Below, in pieces: positions 34,327 to 43,651 of a stretch of 64,000 nt of DNA (the stretch's first letter is position 1; every line of letters begins with the position of its first letter). The notes under the pieces were generated by a model. That model did not search any database. It saw only the letters and a list, made by a program, of their open reading frames with translations, and was not told where the DNA came from. A program made the translations under genes and the position numbers. The DNA lies in contig UBUL01000034.1 of NCBI GenBank assembly GCA_900468625.1, forward strand, positions 1-64,000. Direction: 5' to 3'. The DNA comes from Hyphomicrobiales bacterium. GTDB lineage: Bacteria > Pseudomonadota > Alphaproteobacteria > Rhizobiales > Rhizobiaceae.

Positions 34327-35385
34327 TCAACAGCGCGGAATCGTAAGAACGACCGTCGTGCCGGCGCCCTTGCGGCTATCGATCGTTGCCTGGCCGCCAT
34401 GGGCCTCGGCAATGGCCTTGACGACGGAAAGACCAAGGCCGGACCCGCCGCCGCGCCGCGTGCGCGCATCGTCGGCCCTCCAGAAGCGCTCGAATGCCCG
34501 TTCGCTTTCCTCGGCCGTCATGCCCGGACCGTTGTCAGAAACCGTGATCGTGCAGAGATCGCCGATGCCTTGCGAAGCCACGCGCAGCTTCGAGCCCGGG
34601 GCATAGCGCGCGACATTGTCGACAAGCGCGAGCACAGCCTGCCGGATGCGTGCCCGGTCAGCCATGACAGCCATCTTCTGCAGATCGGTTCCGATTTCGA
34701 TATCGAGACTGGCAAGCGTCGGCATCACCGAATCGATGATATCTCCGATCTCCTCGCTTATATCGAAGCGCGACTGCTGCAATTCCATGCGTCCGGCATT
34801 CATCAGTGAAAGCGTCCTGAGATCGTCGACAATACGGGTCAGGGCATCGATATGTCCGATCAAACCGCGGAACACCTCCTGGCTGGGTTCGAATACGCCA
34901 TCCGCCAAGCCCTGCATGCGCCCGCGCAGGATCGTCAAGGGCGTGCGTAATTCGTGCGCAATCGCAGAATTCGAATATTGAAGCTCTTTTTCCGCCCTCT
35001 GCAGCTCCTCTGCCATGCGATTGAAGTCGCTGATCAGGCGATCCGCTTCGCCGAAAATGCCCCCGCCGGTCGCCCGGCCGGCAAAGTCTCCATCCGCAAT
35101 AAGGCGGGCAGCCTCCGTCACGGCCGTCAAGGGCTTGACGAGGCGCCTGGCGAGCCGCCAGCCGACATAGGCGCCGACGGCCTGGCCGATTGCCACGTTG
35201 ATGCCGAGCACGACGAAATCGCTGACTGCCCAGTCGTCCGGCGGCGCGGAGTTCTTGAACAGCCATTCGTAGACATAGCCATAGATCACGAACCCGAAGA
35301 ACATGACGGACAGGGCGACGAAGGCGACGATCGTCGTCGACCAGATGATTTGCCGATTGAGGCTGTTGCTAACCGAAATCGCCAA
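34327..35385 (-). CDS. BaeS-like sensor histidine kinase
   Basis: The 352-residue membrane kinase has two N-terminal helices (about 12-40 and 60-80) and only a short periplasmic loop between them. A HAMP domain follows, then the phospho-acceptor His144 in IAHELRTPLTILRGRMQGL and an ATPase domain (DNGPGM, GGGSGLGLSVVKAI). It overlaps the regulator gene by 17 bases. The IAHELRTPLTILRGR sequence is typical of the BaeS branch, which senses envelope stress and drugs. The divergent RND pump is its likely target. Confidence 0.92.
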   Translation of the reverse strand: MAISVSNSLNRQIIWSTTIVAFVALSVMFFGFVIYGYVYEWLFKNSAPPDDWAVSDFVVLGINVAIGQAVGAYVGWRLARRLVKPLTAVTEAARLIADGDFAGRATGGGIFGEADRLISDFNRMAEELQRAEKELQYSNSAIAHELRTPLTILRGRMQGLADGVFEPSQEVFRGLIGHIDALTRIVDDLRTLSLMNAGRMELQQSRFDISEEIGDIIDSVMPTLASLDIEIGTDLQKMAVMADRARIRQAVLALVDNVARYAPGSKLRVASQGIGDLCTITVSDNGPGMTAEESERAFERFWRADDARTRRGGGSGLGLSVVKAIAEAHGGQATIDSRKGAGTTVVLTIPRC

Positions 35386-36061
35386 GGCGGTAACCCACTC
35401 CCCTGACCCCGTTAAGGAGGTCGCCGACGCCAGCGGCTTCCAACTTCCTGCGAAGCTTGCTCATGTGGCTGTCTACGGTGCGGTCGAGCGCATCACCCTC
35501 GGGAAGGCAGGCATCGACGATCTCCCCTCGCTCGAAGGCCCTGTTCGGAAAACCCGCCATATATTCGAGAATGCGGAACTCGGTCCGCGTCAGGTTCAGA
35601 AGAACGCGGTTTTCTTCGCTCTCGACCACGGCCATATGCGCGACCGGATCTATGGCAAGCCTGCCGACCCTCAGCATCTTGTTGGCCGCGTTTCCCGTGG
35701 CTCGCCTCAGAACGGCCCGCGCCCGCGCGACCACTTCGACAGGATTGAACGGCTTGACCACGTAGTCGTCTGCACCGGAGCGCAGCCCATGCAGCTTGTC
35801 GAGGTCGTCGGCCAGCGCCGTGACCATGATGACGGGCGTGTTCCCTCTTTGGCGAATAGTGGCAAGCACCGTGTGGCCGTCGAGTTTCGGCAGCTTGACA
35901 TCGAGGACCACAAGGTCGGGTCTCAGCCGCTGATGATGGGAAAGCCCGATCTCTCCGTCCGCCGCCGTCAGCACGCGGAATCCCTCACGCTCGAAATAGC
36001 GTTCGAGAATATCGGATATCTCCGGCTCGTCCTCGACGATCAATATCAGTGCATTTTCCAT
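35369..36061 (-). CDS. BaeR-like OmpR-family response regulator
   Basis: The 230-residue regulator has the acidic pair at 11-12, phospho-acceptor Asp54 in VVLDVKLPKLDG, the Thr of MVTALAD and the Lys of VVKPFNPVE, followed by a winged-helix domain (TRTEFRILEYM, VDSHMSKLRRKLE). It is divergent from the RND efflux genes across 236 bases. This layout is typical for local control of an efflux pump. Confidence 0.92.
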   Translation of the reverse strand: MENALILIVEDEPEISDILERYFEREGFRVLTAADGEIGLSHHQRLRPDLVVLDVKLPKLDGHTVLATIRQRGNTPVIMVTALADDLDKLHGLRSGADDYVVKPFNPVEVVARARAVLRRATGNAANKMLRVGRLAIDPVAHMAVVESEENRVLLNLTRTEFRILEYMAGFPNRAFERGEIVDACLPEGDALDRTVDSHMSKLRRKLEAAGVGDLLNGVRGVGYRLGDFG

Positions 36062-36150
36062 CCGCAGCTCCTTCGGGAGAAAGAAACGTCAGACAAGGTC
36101 GGCGCGTCAACGTTCCTTTACCCTCGTCCACGAAACCTCCACAAAACGCC

Positions 36151-36277
36151 GACGAAAGTCCAACATTCGCAATGTTTGCTCACGCTCGGACGAAAGTGCC
36201 GTTCGCACCCGGCGTTGAGGCGACCCCTTTCGAACACGTTCATGCCATCGGGACGCGGAGCGACGACTCAGCGTCCC
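36151..36277. promoter_or_regulatory. Repeats in the baeR-like / RND divergent promoter region
   Basis: GACGAAAGT occurs twice (36151-36159 and 36189-36197), 38 bases apart in direct orientation. A perfect 7-bp inverted repeat GGGACGC/GCGTCCC (36250-36277) lies just before the adaptor start. The direct repeats could be regulator boxes and the palindrome a repressor site or leader hairpin. Both readings are inferences from position. Confidence 0.35.
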
Positions 36278-36297
36278 GGTCAATTGGGAATATATCT

Positions 36298-37482
36298 ATG
36301 CGATTTGTATTCGAACTGCCTTGCTGGAAGGCAATGCTGGCGGCGACGGCCATGTTCGCGCTGGCCCCGATCCACGCCTACGCCCAGGAAAGCGGCGAAA
36401 CGCCTCCTCCGGTCGTCGGCGTCCTGAAAATCAGGGCGCAGCCGGTGCCGGTCATGAACGAACTTCCGGGTCGCGTCGCCGCGACCAGGATTTCCGAGGT
36501 GCGCGCCCGCGTCTCGGGTATCCTCCAGGAGCGCATCTTCGAACAGGGCAGCCTCGTCCGTCAGGGCGACGTCCTTTACCGGATCGATCCGAAACTGTTC
36601 CAGGTGCGGGTAGCGAGCGCCAAAGCGGCCTTGCAGAAGGCAAAGGCCGTCCAGGCTAACGCCAAGCAGCAGCTCGAGCGCCAGCGCTTGCTGCGCGCGC
36701 GCCATGTCGCAAGCGCCGTTGATTTCGATACCGCCTCCGTCAATCTCGCGCAGGCCGACGCGGATGTCGCGACACAGCAAGCCGCTCTCGACGAGGCGCA
36801 GATCAATCTGGATTATACGCAAATAAGGGCGCCCATCACCGGTATCATCGGCGGCGCGCTTGCGACCGAGGGAACGCTCGTAACAGCCGAAGGCGCCTCC
36901 AATCTCGCGCTCATCCAGCAGATCGATCCGGTCTATGCCGACTTCACGCAATCCGCGCAGGACCTGCTGGCGCTGAAGCGGGCCGTCAGCGAAGGTAAGC
37001 TTCAGGACCCCGCGCCCGGGCAAGCATCCGTCGAACTCGTGTTCGATGGTGGAAAGACCTATTCCAGGCGGGGCAAACTCCTGTTTTCGAACGCGAATGT
37101 GGACCCCAATACGGGGCAGGTCACGCTGCGTGCCGAATTCCCCAATCCCGACGGCGATCTTCTGCCGGGCATGTATGTCCGCATACGCATCGAGCAGGCT
37201 GTCCAGAAGAGCGGCATCACCATTCCGCAAAGGGCGGTGACAAGGGATACGGACGGCAACGCCCAGATCTTCGCAGTCGCGTCCGATCAAACGGCGCAAG
37301 TGCGCAAGATCACTCTCGGTGCGTCTATCGGTTCCGAATGGATCGTGCTTTCCGGGCTGAAGGACGGCGAAACCATCGTGGTCGACGGCATCCAGAAGGT
37401 CACGCCGGGCGGCAAATTGGTTTCAGAACCCTGGACGCCTCGAACCGCCGACCCGCACACCTCGGATCAGGCCGCGAAGTAA
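36298..37482 (+). CDS. RND efflux periplasmic adaptor (AcrA/MexA family)
   Basis: The protein has 394 residues from the ATG at 36298, giving a normal signal peptide with cleavage after AYA (residue 29). An upstream frame start at 36049 would bury it. The barrel-sandwich halves (VRARVSGILQERIFEQGSLV and TQIRAPITGIIGG) flank a coiled-coil hairpin rich in Ala, Lys and Gln. The membrane-proximal domain ends with LKDGETIVVDGIQKV. It joins the inner-membrane pump to an outer-membrane channel. The pump gene follows after seven bases. Confidence 0.94.
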   Translation: MRFVFELPCWKAMLAATAMFALAPIHAYAQESGETPPPVVGVLKIRAQPVPVMNELPGRVAATRISEVRARVSGILQERIFEQGSLVRQGDVLYRIDPKLFQVRVASAKAALQKAKAVQANAKQQLERQRLLRARHVASAVDFDTASVNLAQADADVATQQAALDEAQINLDYTQIRAPITGIIGGALATEGTLVTAEGASNLALIQQIDPVYADFTQSAQDLLALKRAVSEGKLQDPAPGQASVELVFDGGKTYSRRGKLLFSNANVDPNTGQVTLRAEFPNPDGDLLPGMYVRIRIEQAVQKSGITIPQRAVTRDTDGNAQIFAVASDQTAQVRKITLGASIGSEWIVLSGLKDGETIVVDGIQKVTPGGKLVSEPWTPRTADPHTSDQAAK

Positions 37483-37489
37483 CCACCCT

Positions 37490-40400
37490 ATGGCACATTT
37501 CTTTATCAAGCGACCCGTCCTCGCATGGGTCTTCGCATTCTTCATCATGATCGCGGGGATCATTACGATCCCTCTGTTGCCGGTCGCGCAATATCCCGCA
37601 GTCGCTCCTCCGCAGCTCTCGATCTCCGCATCCTATCCCGGCGCCTCGCCGCAGGAAATCTATCAGGGGGTGACCCGGCTCATCGAAGAGGAGCTGAACG
37701 GCGTCCATGGCATCGCCTATTTCGAATCGACCTCGGACAATTCCGGCTCGGTCGGCATCAACGCCACCTTCGCTTCCGGAACGGATATCGGAAAGGCGAC
37801 GGTCGATGTCCAGAACGCTGTACGGCGCGTCGAGGCACGGCTGCCGCAGACGGTCCGCACGCAAGGCATCCAGGTCGAGGAAGCCAGCGCCGGCTTCCTG
37901 CTGATCGCGGCCCTGACCTCGACCGACGGCAAGATGGACGAAATCGCGCTCGGTGACTACATCAACCGCAACATCCTCGGAGAACTGCGTCGCCTGCCGG
38001 GCGTGGGCCGGGCGCAGCTCTTCGCTTCGCAGAGAGCCCTTCGCGTCTGGATCGATCCGGACAAGATGGTCGGCCTCCATCTGACCGCCGCCGACATCAG
38101 TGCGGCGATTGCCGCCCAGAACGCGCAGGTCGCAGCCGGCCAGATCGGAGCTGCTCCCAACCCCGTCAGCCAGGATTTGACGGCGACCGTGATCGTCGAA
38201 GGCCAGCTCAACAGCGCAAGGCAGTTCGGCGACATTATCCTTCGCGCCAATCCCGACGGTTCGACCGTGCGCCTGCGCGATATCGCACGCGTTGAGGACG
38301 GTGCGGAAAACTATTCCACGGCAAGCCGGCTCAACGGCAATCCGAGCGCCGGCCTTGCCATCCAGCTTTCCTCGGCGGGCAATGCCGTCGCGGTCTCGGC
38401 GGCGGTCAAGGCGAAGATGGATGAGCTGTCGAAGTTCTTCCCGAAGGGCATTGAATATTCGATACCTTACGATACCAGCCCGTTCGTCAATGCCTCGATC
38501 GAGAAGGTCGTGCACACGCTCATCGAGGCGATCGCGCTGGTCTTCATCGTGATGTTCGTCTTCCTGCAGAATTTCCGCTACACGCTCATCCCGACACTCG
38601 TCGTTCCGGTGGCGCTGCTCGGAACCTGCGCCGTCATGTATGCGACGGGGTTCTCCATCAATGTCCTGACCATGTTTGCCATGGTTCTGGCGATCGGCAT
38701 CCTCGTCGACGACGCGATCGTCGTGGTCGAGAACGTCGAGCGCATCATGGCCGAGGAAGGCTTGCCCCCGAAAGCCGCTACACAGAAGGCGATGAAGCAG
38801 ATCACCGGCGCCATCCTCGGCATTACGCTGGTGCTTTCCTGCGTCTTCATCCCGATGGCATTCTTCCCGGGCGCTTCCGGAATCATCTACCGCCAGTTCT
38901 CGCTGACCATGGTCGTCTCGATCATGTTTTCGGCCTTCCTGGCACTGTCGCTGACGCCGGCGCTCTGCGCCACCTTCCTGAAACCGATCAAGGCAGGCCA
39001 TCATGCTAAGAAGGGGCTCGGCGGCTGGTTCAATCGCAAGTTCGACGGGATGACCGCCGGCTATACGAAGACCGCCGCCGGCCTCGCACGCCGGTCGGGA
39101 CGAATGATGGCCGTCTATCTCGCGCTCGTCGCCGGCCTCGGCTACCTCTTCGTCAACCTGCCCGGCTCCTTCGTGCCGGAGGAAGACCAGGGCATCCTGA
39201 TTGCCGACATTCAGGGACCGCCGGAAGCGAGCGCCAACCGCACCATTGCATCGCTCAAGCAGATCGAGGCCATCTTCAAGGCCGAACCCGCGGTCGAAAA
39301 TATCTTCGGTGTCCAGGGCTTCAGCTTTTCAGGAAACGGCCCAAACTCGGCTATCGCCTTCGTCACGCTCAAGGATTGGAACGAACGACCTGCGGGCAGT
39401 TCGGTCGCGGAAATCGCCGAACGCGTCAACATTCGACTGGCCGGATTGAAGGACGCCACGGCCTATGCGCTCTCGCCGCCGCCGATCGACGGCTTCGGGA
39501 CCACGAGCGGCTTCTCCTTCAGGCTCCAGGATCGCGCCGGACGCGGACAGAAGGCGCTCAAGCAGGCCGCGGATGAGCTGATGGCAAAAGCTGCCAAGAG
39601 CAGCATGGTGACGAACGTCCGCGTGGAAGGCATGCAGGAGGCCGCACAGATCGTGCTTGCGATCGACCGCGAAAAAGCAAACACCTTCGGCGTCGGCTTT
39701 ACCGACATCAACGAGGCCATCACGGCAAACCTCGGCTCCTCCTATATCAACGACTATCCGAACGCAGGCCGCATGCAGCAGGTCATCGTGCAGGCGGACG
39801 GCCGCAGCCGCATGCAGGTCGAAGACATGATGAAGCTGAACGTCCGCAACGCCAGCGGCGGAATGGTGCCGCTCTCGTCGTTTGCGGCGGCCGACTGGCG
39901 CAAGGGCGATCCGCAGATTGTCGGCTATAACGGCTATCCGACGATCCGCATCACCGGCGAGGCAGCGGCCGGCAAGTCTTCAGGTGCTGCGATTGCCGAG
40001 ATGGAACGTCTCGCATCCGAACTTCCGCAAGGCTTCGGCTATGAATGGTCCGGCCAATCGCGCGAGGAAATCGCCTCCGGCAACCAGGCGCCGATCCTCT
40101 TCGCCTTCAGCATCCTTTTCGTCTTCCTGCTGCTGGCGGGCCTCTACGAAAGCTGGTCGATACCGCTGTCGGTCATGCTCGTCGTGCCGCTCGGCATTAT
40201 CGGCTGCGTGCTGGCGGCGATCCTGCGCGAGATGCCGAACGACCTCTATTTCAAGGTGGGGCTCATCGCGATCATCGGTCTGTCGGCGAAGAACGCCATT
40301 CTCATCGTCGAGTTCGCAAGGGACTATTACGCCCGGGGCAAGTCCCTGCTGGAGTCGGCGGCCGAGGCGGCCCGCGTCCGCTTCCGTCCGATCGTGATGA

Positions 40401-40639
40401 CATCGCTTGCCTTCACGCTCGGCGTCGTGCCGCTGGCGATCGCAACGGGTCCCAGTGCCGCCAGCCAGAACGCGATCGGCACCGGCGTCCTCGGCGGCAT
40501 GATCTCGGCGACAATACTTGCCGTCTTCTTCGTCCCGGTCTTTTTCGTCTTCGTACTGTCCCTCCTCCGGACCAAAAGACCGGTCGAAGAGAAAGGTGCG
40601 GGCGCCGACGTCCCACCCGCACCGGCCGCCCATCCCTGA
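37490..40639 (+). CDS. RND multidrug efflux pump (AcrB/MexB family)
   Basis: The 1049-residue protein is a full-length hydrophobe/amphiphile RND transporter, with the N-terminal AHFFIKRPVLAWVFAFFIMI, 12 membrane helices and two large periplasmic loops. The proton-relay Asp407 and Asp408 in GILVDDAIVVVEN fall exactly at the AcrB positions. It pairs with the adaptor just upstream. No outer-membrane factor gene is present, so a TolC-type channel encoded elsewhere must complete the tripartite pump. Substrates cannot be predicted. Confidence 0.95.
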   Translation: MAHFFIKRPVLAWVFAFFIMIAGIITIPLLPVAQYPAVAPPQLSISASYPGASPQEIYQGVTRLIEEELNGVHGIAYFESTSDNSGSVGINATFASGTDIGKATVDVQNAVRRVEARLPQTVRTQGIQVEEASAGFLLIAALTSTDGKMDEIALGDYINRNILGELRRLPGVGRAQLFASQRALRVWIDPDKMVGLHLTAADISAAIAAQNAQVAAGQIGAAPNPVSQDLTATVIVEGQLNSARQFGDIILRANPDGSTVRLRDIARVEDGAENYSTASRLNGNPSAGLAIQLSSAGNAVAVSAAVKAKMDELSKFFPKGIEYSIPYDTSPFVNASIEKVVHTLIEAIALVFIVMFVFLQNFRYTLIPTLVVPVALLGTCAVMYATGFSINVLTMFAMVLAIGILVDDAIVVVENVERIMAEEGLPPKAATQKAMKQITGAILGITLVLSCVFIPMAFFPGASGIIYRQFSLTMVVSIMFSAFLALSLTPALCATFLKPIKAGHHAKKGLGGWFNRKFDGMTAGYTKTAAGLARRSGRMMAVYLALVAGLGYLFVNLPGSFVPEEDQGILIADIQGPPEASANRTIASLKQIEAIFKAEPAVENIFGVQGFSFSGNGPNSAIAFVTLKDWNERPAGSSVAEIAERVNIRLAGLKDATAYALSPPPIDGFGTTSGFSFRLQDRAGRGQKALKQAADELMAKAAKSSMVTNVRVEGMQEAAQIVLAIDREKANTFGVGFTDINEAITANLGSSYINDYPNAGRMQQVIVQADGRSRMQVEDMMKLNVRNASGGMVPLSSFAAADWRKGDPQIVGYNGYPTIRITGEAAAGKSSGAAIAEMERLASELPQGFGYEWSGQSREEIASGNQAPILFAFSILFVFLLLAGLYESWSIPLSVMLVVPLGIIGCVLAAILREMPNDLYFKVGLIAIIGLSAKNAILIVEFARDYYARGKSLLESAAEAARVRFRPIVMTSLAFTLGVVPLAIATGPSAASQNAIGTGVLGGMISATILAVFFVPVFFVFVLSLLRTKRPVEEKGAGADVPPAPAAHP

Positions 40640-40744
40640 TCCGGATGGGCGGCTCATCCGCCGGCGAAAAGCAGCTTCCAAGCGGTCCGCCACGGCAAGT
40701 GAGACAGGCGCCTCGAAATAAGGTGCTCTATACAACCTAGAACG

Positions 40745-40780
40745 TGATGCCGCCCGAAATCTCCGGCACCTTTCGGCATC
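40745..40780. terminator. Imperfect hairpin between convergent pump and ABC operons
   Basis: GATGCCG (40745-40751) pairs with CGGCATC (40774-40780), and CGAAA with TTTCG inside it. It lies between the ends of two convergent operons and is a weak candidate for a bidirectional terminator. Confidence 0.35.
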
Positions 40781-40785
40781 TTGCT

Positions 40786-41865
40786 CTAGCAGAAGACATG
40801 TGCGGCGTCCGGATCGAACTCCAGATGCACATTGTCGCCACGGCTCAGGCCCGAGATTGCTTCGTGTCCGAAGGGCAGCCGCACGGACAGGGTTTCGCCG
40901 GCGGCGATCCGCGTCGTCACATGCACATTGTTGCCGAGGAAGGTGATGTCGTTGACGGTGGCGCTGAGGCCGTTGCCTGCACCCGCGTTGCGCCCGAGGC
41001 GTATGCGCTCCGGACGCAGCATCAATGCCGCTTTGCTGCCCGATGTCGGCCGGCCGTGAACCGGGATGCTGTCGAAGACGGTCTTGCCACCGAGCGAGAT
41101 CGTTGCCTGCCCATTGCTGGAAGAGAGCAGATGACAGGAGATGAAATCGCTGTCGCCGATGAACTCGGCAACGAAGCGCGTTCGCGGATTTGCATAGAGT
41201 TCCGGGCCGGTTCCGATCTGGTCGATGACGCCCTTGGAGAAAACGGCGATGCGATCCGACAGCCGCAGCGCCTCCTCCTGATCGTGGGTCACGTAGAGGA
41301 TCGTCACTTCCGTCTGCTGATGGATGCGGCGGATCTCGTGCTGGATCTCCTCGCGCAATTTCTTATCGAGCGCCGACAGCGGCTCATCCATCAAAAGCAC
41401 CGGCGGATCATAGGCAAGCGCCCTTGCAAGGGCGACGCGCTGCTGCTGGCCTCCAGACATCTGAGCGGGCTTGCGATCCTCGAAGCCTTCGAGGCGGACG
41501 AGGCGCAGCATTTCCCTGACCCGGCTATCGATCTCCGCCTTGGACTGGCGACGGACCTTGAGCGGAAAGGCGATATTCTCGCCGACCGTCAAATGCGGAA
41601 ACAGCGTGTAGCGCTGGAACACCATGCCGATATTTCGCTTGTGCGACGGCGTCGACAGCAGCGTCTCGCCGTTCAGCAGAATATCGCCCTTGGTCGGGTT
41701 CTCAAAGCCGGCCAGGATATAGAGCGTCGTGCTCTTACCCGAGCCGGAGGGACCGAGAAAGGTCAGGAACTCGCCGCGTCTGACCTCGAGATTGACGTCG
41801 TGAACCGCGACGACGGGGCCATATTCCTTGCGGATACCTTGGATCTTCAGGAAAGATTCGCTCAT
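40786..41865 (-). CDS. ABC importer ATP-binding protein (PotA-like)
   Basis: The protein has 359 residues from the ATG at 41865, which overlaps the permease stop; the longer open frame upstream is not coding. Walker A (GPSGSGKST), Q-loop, signature (MSGGQQQRVALARAL), Walker B (VLLMDEPLSALD) and switch His (VTHDQEEAL) are intact. A C-terminal TOBE domain follows. It powers the polyamine/opine-type importer encoded by the three genes upstream. It is the last gene of the minus-strand catabolic operon. Confidence 0.94.
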   Translation of the reverse strand: MSESFLKIQGIRKEYGPVVAVHDVNLEVRRGEFLTFLGPSGSGKSTTLYILAGFENPTKGDILLNGETLLSTPSHKRNIGMVFQRYTLFPHLTVGENIAFPLKVRRQSKAEIDSRVREMLRLVRLEGFEDRKPAQMSGGQQQRVALARALAYDPPVLLMDEPLSALDKKLREEIQHEIRRIHQQTEVTILYVTHDQEEALRLSDRIAVFSKGVIDQIGTGPELYANPRTRFVAEFIGDSDFISCHLLSSSNGQATISLGGKTVFDSIPVHGRPTSGSKAALMLRPERIRLGRNAGAGNGLSATVNDITFLGNNVHVTTRIAAGETLSVRLPFGHEAISGLSRGDNVHLEFDPDAAHVFC

Positions 41866-42662
41866 GATTTCAGAACCTTGCGTACGATCGCGGCCAGCGT
41901 CATCAACATGACCGTCAACAGAATGAGAAGTGTGGAGGCGGCAGCGACCACCGGGGTCAGGTCCTGCCGGAGCGTCGCCCAGACTTTGACGGGCAGCGTC
42001 TGCAATGTCGGGCTTGCCATGAAGATTGCAACGACCACCTCGTCCCAGGATGTCAGGAACGAGAAGACCGCCGCCGAGAACAGTCCATGGCTGATGGCAG
42101 GCAACGTTACCCTGATCTTCGCCTCGATCGGGGAGGCGCCGCAAAGCACGGCCGCATCCTCGATCGACTTGTCAAAGCCTTCGAGCGCGCCGGCGATCGA
42201 CAGAATGGAAAAAGGCAGCGCCAGGACGAGATGCGAGAGGACAAAACCGATCAGGGTGCCCCCCAGCCCGACCCTGAGGAAGAAGGCATAGAGAGCAACG
42301 GCGAAGACGACGACGGGTAGGATCATCGGCGTCAGGAACAGCGCCTTCAGCGCATCGCGAAACAGGAATTTCCCGCGCACGAGGCCGAAGGAGGTCACGA
42401 GACCCAGCAGCACCGAAAGCACGGTGACGATCGAGGCGATCTTGAAACTCGTCCAGGCGGAAGCCAGCCATTGCGGATCGGAAAGCAACTCCGCGTACCA
42501 GCGCCAGGTCCAGCCAGGCGGCGGAAAAATCAGCCATTGCGACGAGCCGAACGACAAGGCCGCAATGAACAGGATCGGCATCAAGAGGAAGGCGGCCGTC
42601 AGGACCGTGATGACGAGCAGCACATATTTCCACCAGCCGAGACGATCGAAATTCAACAGCAT
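41862..42662 (-). CDS. ABC importer permease (PotC-like)
   Basis: The protein has 266 residues from the ATG at 42662, one base after the stop of the upstream permease and preceded by GGGAGGG. Six membrane helices are visible. The EAA motif region reads EDAAVLCGASPIEAKIRVTLP, contacting the ATPase. It forms the membrane pore with the other permease. The four-base overlap with the ATPase gene indicates coupling. Confidence 0.93.
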   Translation of the reverse strand: MLLNFDRLGWWKYVLLVITVLTAAFLLMPILFIAALSFGSSQWLIFPPPGWTWRWYAELLSDPQWLASAWTSFKIASIVTVLSVLLGLVTSFGLVRGKFLFRDALKALFLTPMILPVVVFAVALYAFFLRVGLGGTLIGFVLSHLVLALPFSILSIAGALEGFDKSIEDAAVLCGASPIEAKIRVTLPAISHGLFSAAVFSFLTSWDEVVVAIFMASPTLQTLPVKVWATLRQDLTPVVAAASTLLILLTVMLMTLAAIVRKVLKS

Positions 42663-42663
42663 C

Positions 42664-43536
42664 TCAGCGCCCTCCCGTGTTCTGAACACCGAAGAGCTTC
42701 AGCTGCACGGCATAGAGTGTCAGCGTGACGACAAGCAGGACGAAGGCAGCCGCCCCGCCCATGCCCCAATTGACGAGCGACTGCACGAATTGCGCGATGA
42801 GCTCGGCCAGCATCATGTTCGCCGTCCCGCCCAAGAGCGATGGCGTGACGTAATAGCCGAGCGACATGACGAAGACCATCAAGGCGCCTGCCATCATGCC
42901 GGGAGCGGCAAGGGGCAACAGGACACGCGTCAGGCACTGCAATCGGTTCGCTCCGCAGAGTGATGCCGCCTGCAGCACGGCCGGATCGATCTTCCTGATG
43001 ACGCCGTAGAGCGGCAGGATGATAAAAGGCAGCATGATATAGGTCATGCCGATGGTCACGCCCGTCAGGTTGTTGACCAGCGCGAGCGGCTTGTCGATAA
43101 GCCCCGCACCGACAAGCATTTTGTTGATCAGTCCCGTGCGCTGCAAAAGCACCATCCAGGCATAGGTTCGAGCCAGCAGATTGGTCCACATCGACAATAG
43201 CAGGATCGCAAAGACCACCGAGGCCCATCGCGAGGGCATGATCGCCAGTGTCCATGCGACGGGAAAGCCGATCAAAAGCGATATGACGGTGACGAGGCCC
43301 GACACGATGAAGGTGTTGGCAAAGATCTTGATATAGGTCGCGGAGCCCAACAACTCCGCATAGTTGCCAAGACCGAACGCCGGTTCCATGACGCTGCGCA
43401 GGAGCAGCGCGATAACCGGAAAGACGAAGAAAATCGCAATGAATATCAGCGCCGGCGCCACCTGCGCAAATCCGGTGGGCCTTGCCGCCTTGCGCGCCGG
43501 TGCAGCCTCGTCCGCAACGTCAATATATGTCGACAT
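42664..43536 (-). CDS. ABC importer permease (PotB-like)
   Basis: The protein has 290 residues from the ATG at 43536, preceded by GGGAAGGAA; the upstream extension to 43611 is not coding-like. Six helices and the EAA-type segment (LQAASLCGANRLQCLTRVLLP) are present. It pairs with the PotC-like permease. The family moves polyamines, quaternary amines, opines or related cationic compounds. Confidence 0.92.
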   Translation of the reverse strand: MSTYIDVADEAAPARKAARPTGFAQVAPALIFIAIFFVFPVIALLLRSVMEPAFGLGNYAELLGSATYIKIFANTFIVSGLVTVISLLIGFPVAWTLAIMPSRWASVVFAILLLSMWTNLLARTYAWMVLLQRTGLINKMLVGAGLIDKPLALVNNLTGVTIGMTYIMLPFIILPLYGVIRKIDPAVLQAASLCGANRLQCLTRVLLPLAAPGMMAGALMVFVMSLGYYVTPSLLGGTANMMLAELIAQFVQSLVNWGMGGAAAFVLLVVTLTLYAVQLKLFGVQNTGGR

Positions 43537-43651
43537 GGCAATTCCTTCCCACCAGGGGCGCCAATGCGCAGCCTTGGCTGCGAAACCGGCCCGTTCCTCG
43601 CATTGCCGCACCGCGGATTTGAGCCCGCGGTGCTGTTGTCATCTCCCGAAC

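Noticed and set aside
37400..39004. 534-codon minus-strand open frame opposite the RND pump
   Set aside because: It is a shadow of the AcrB-type gene, without a ribosome binding site or known domain.
41866..42144. N-terminal extension of the ABC ATPase
   Set aside because: It overlaps the permease gene and the ATPase family begins at the MSESFLKIQG start.
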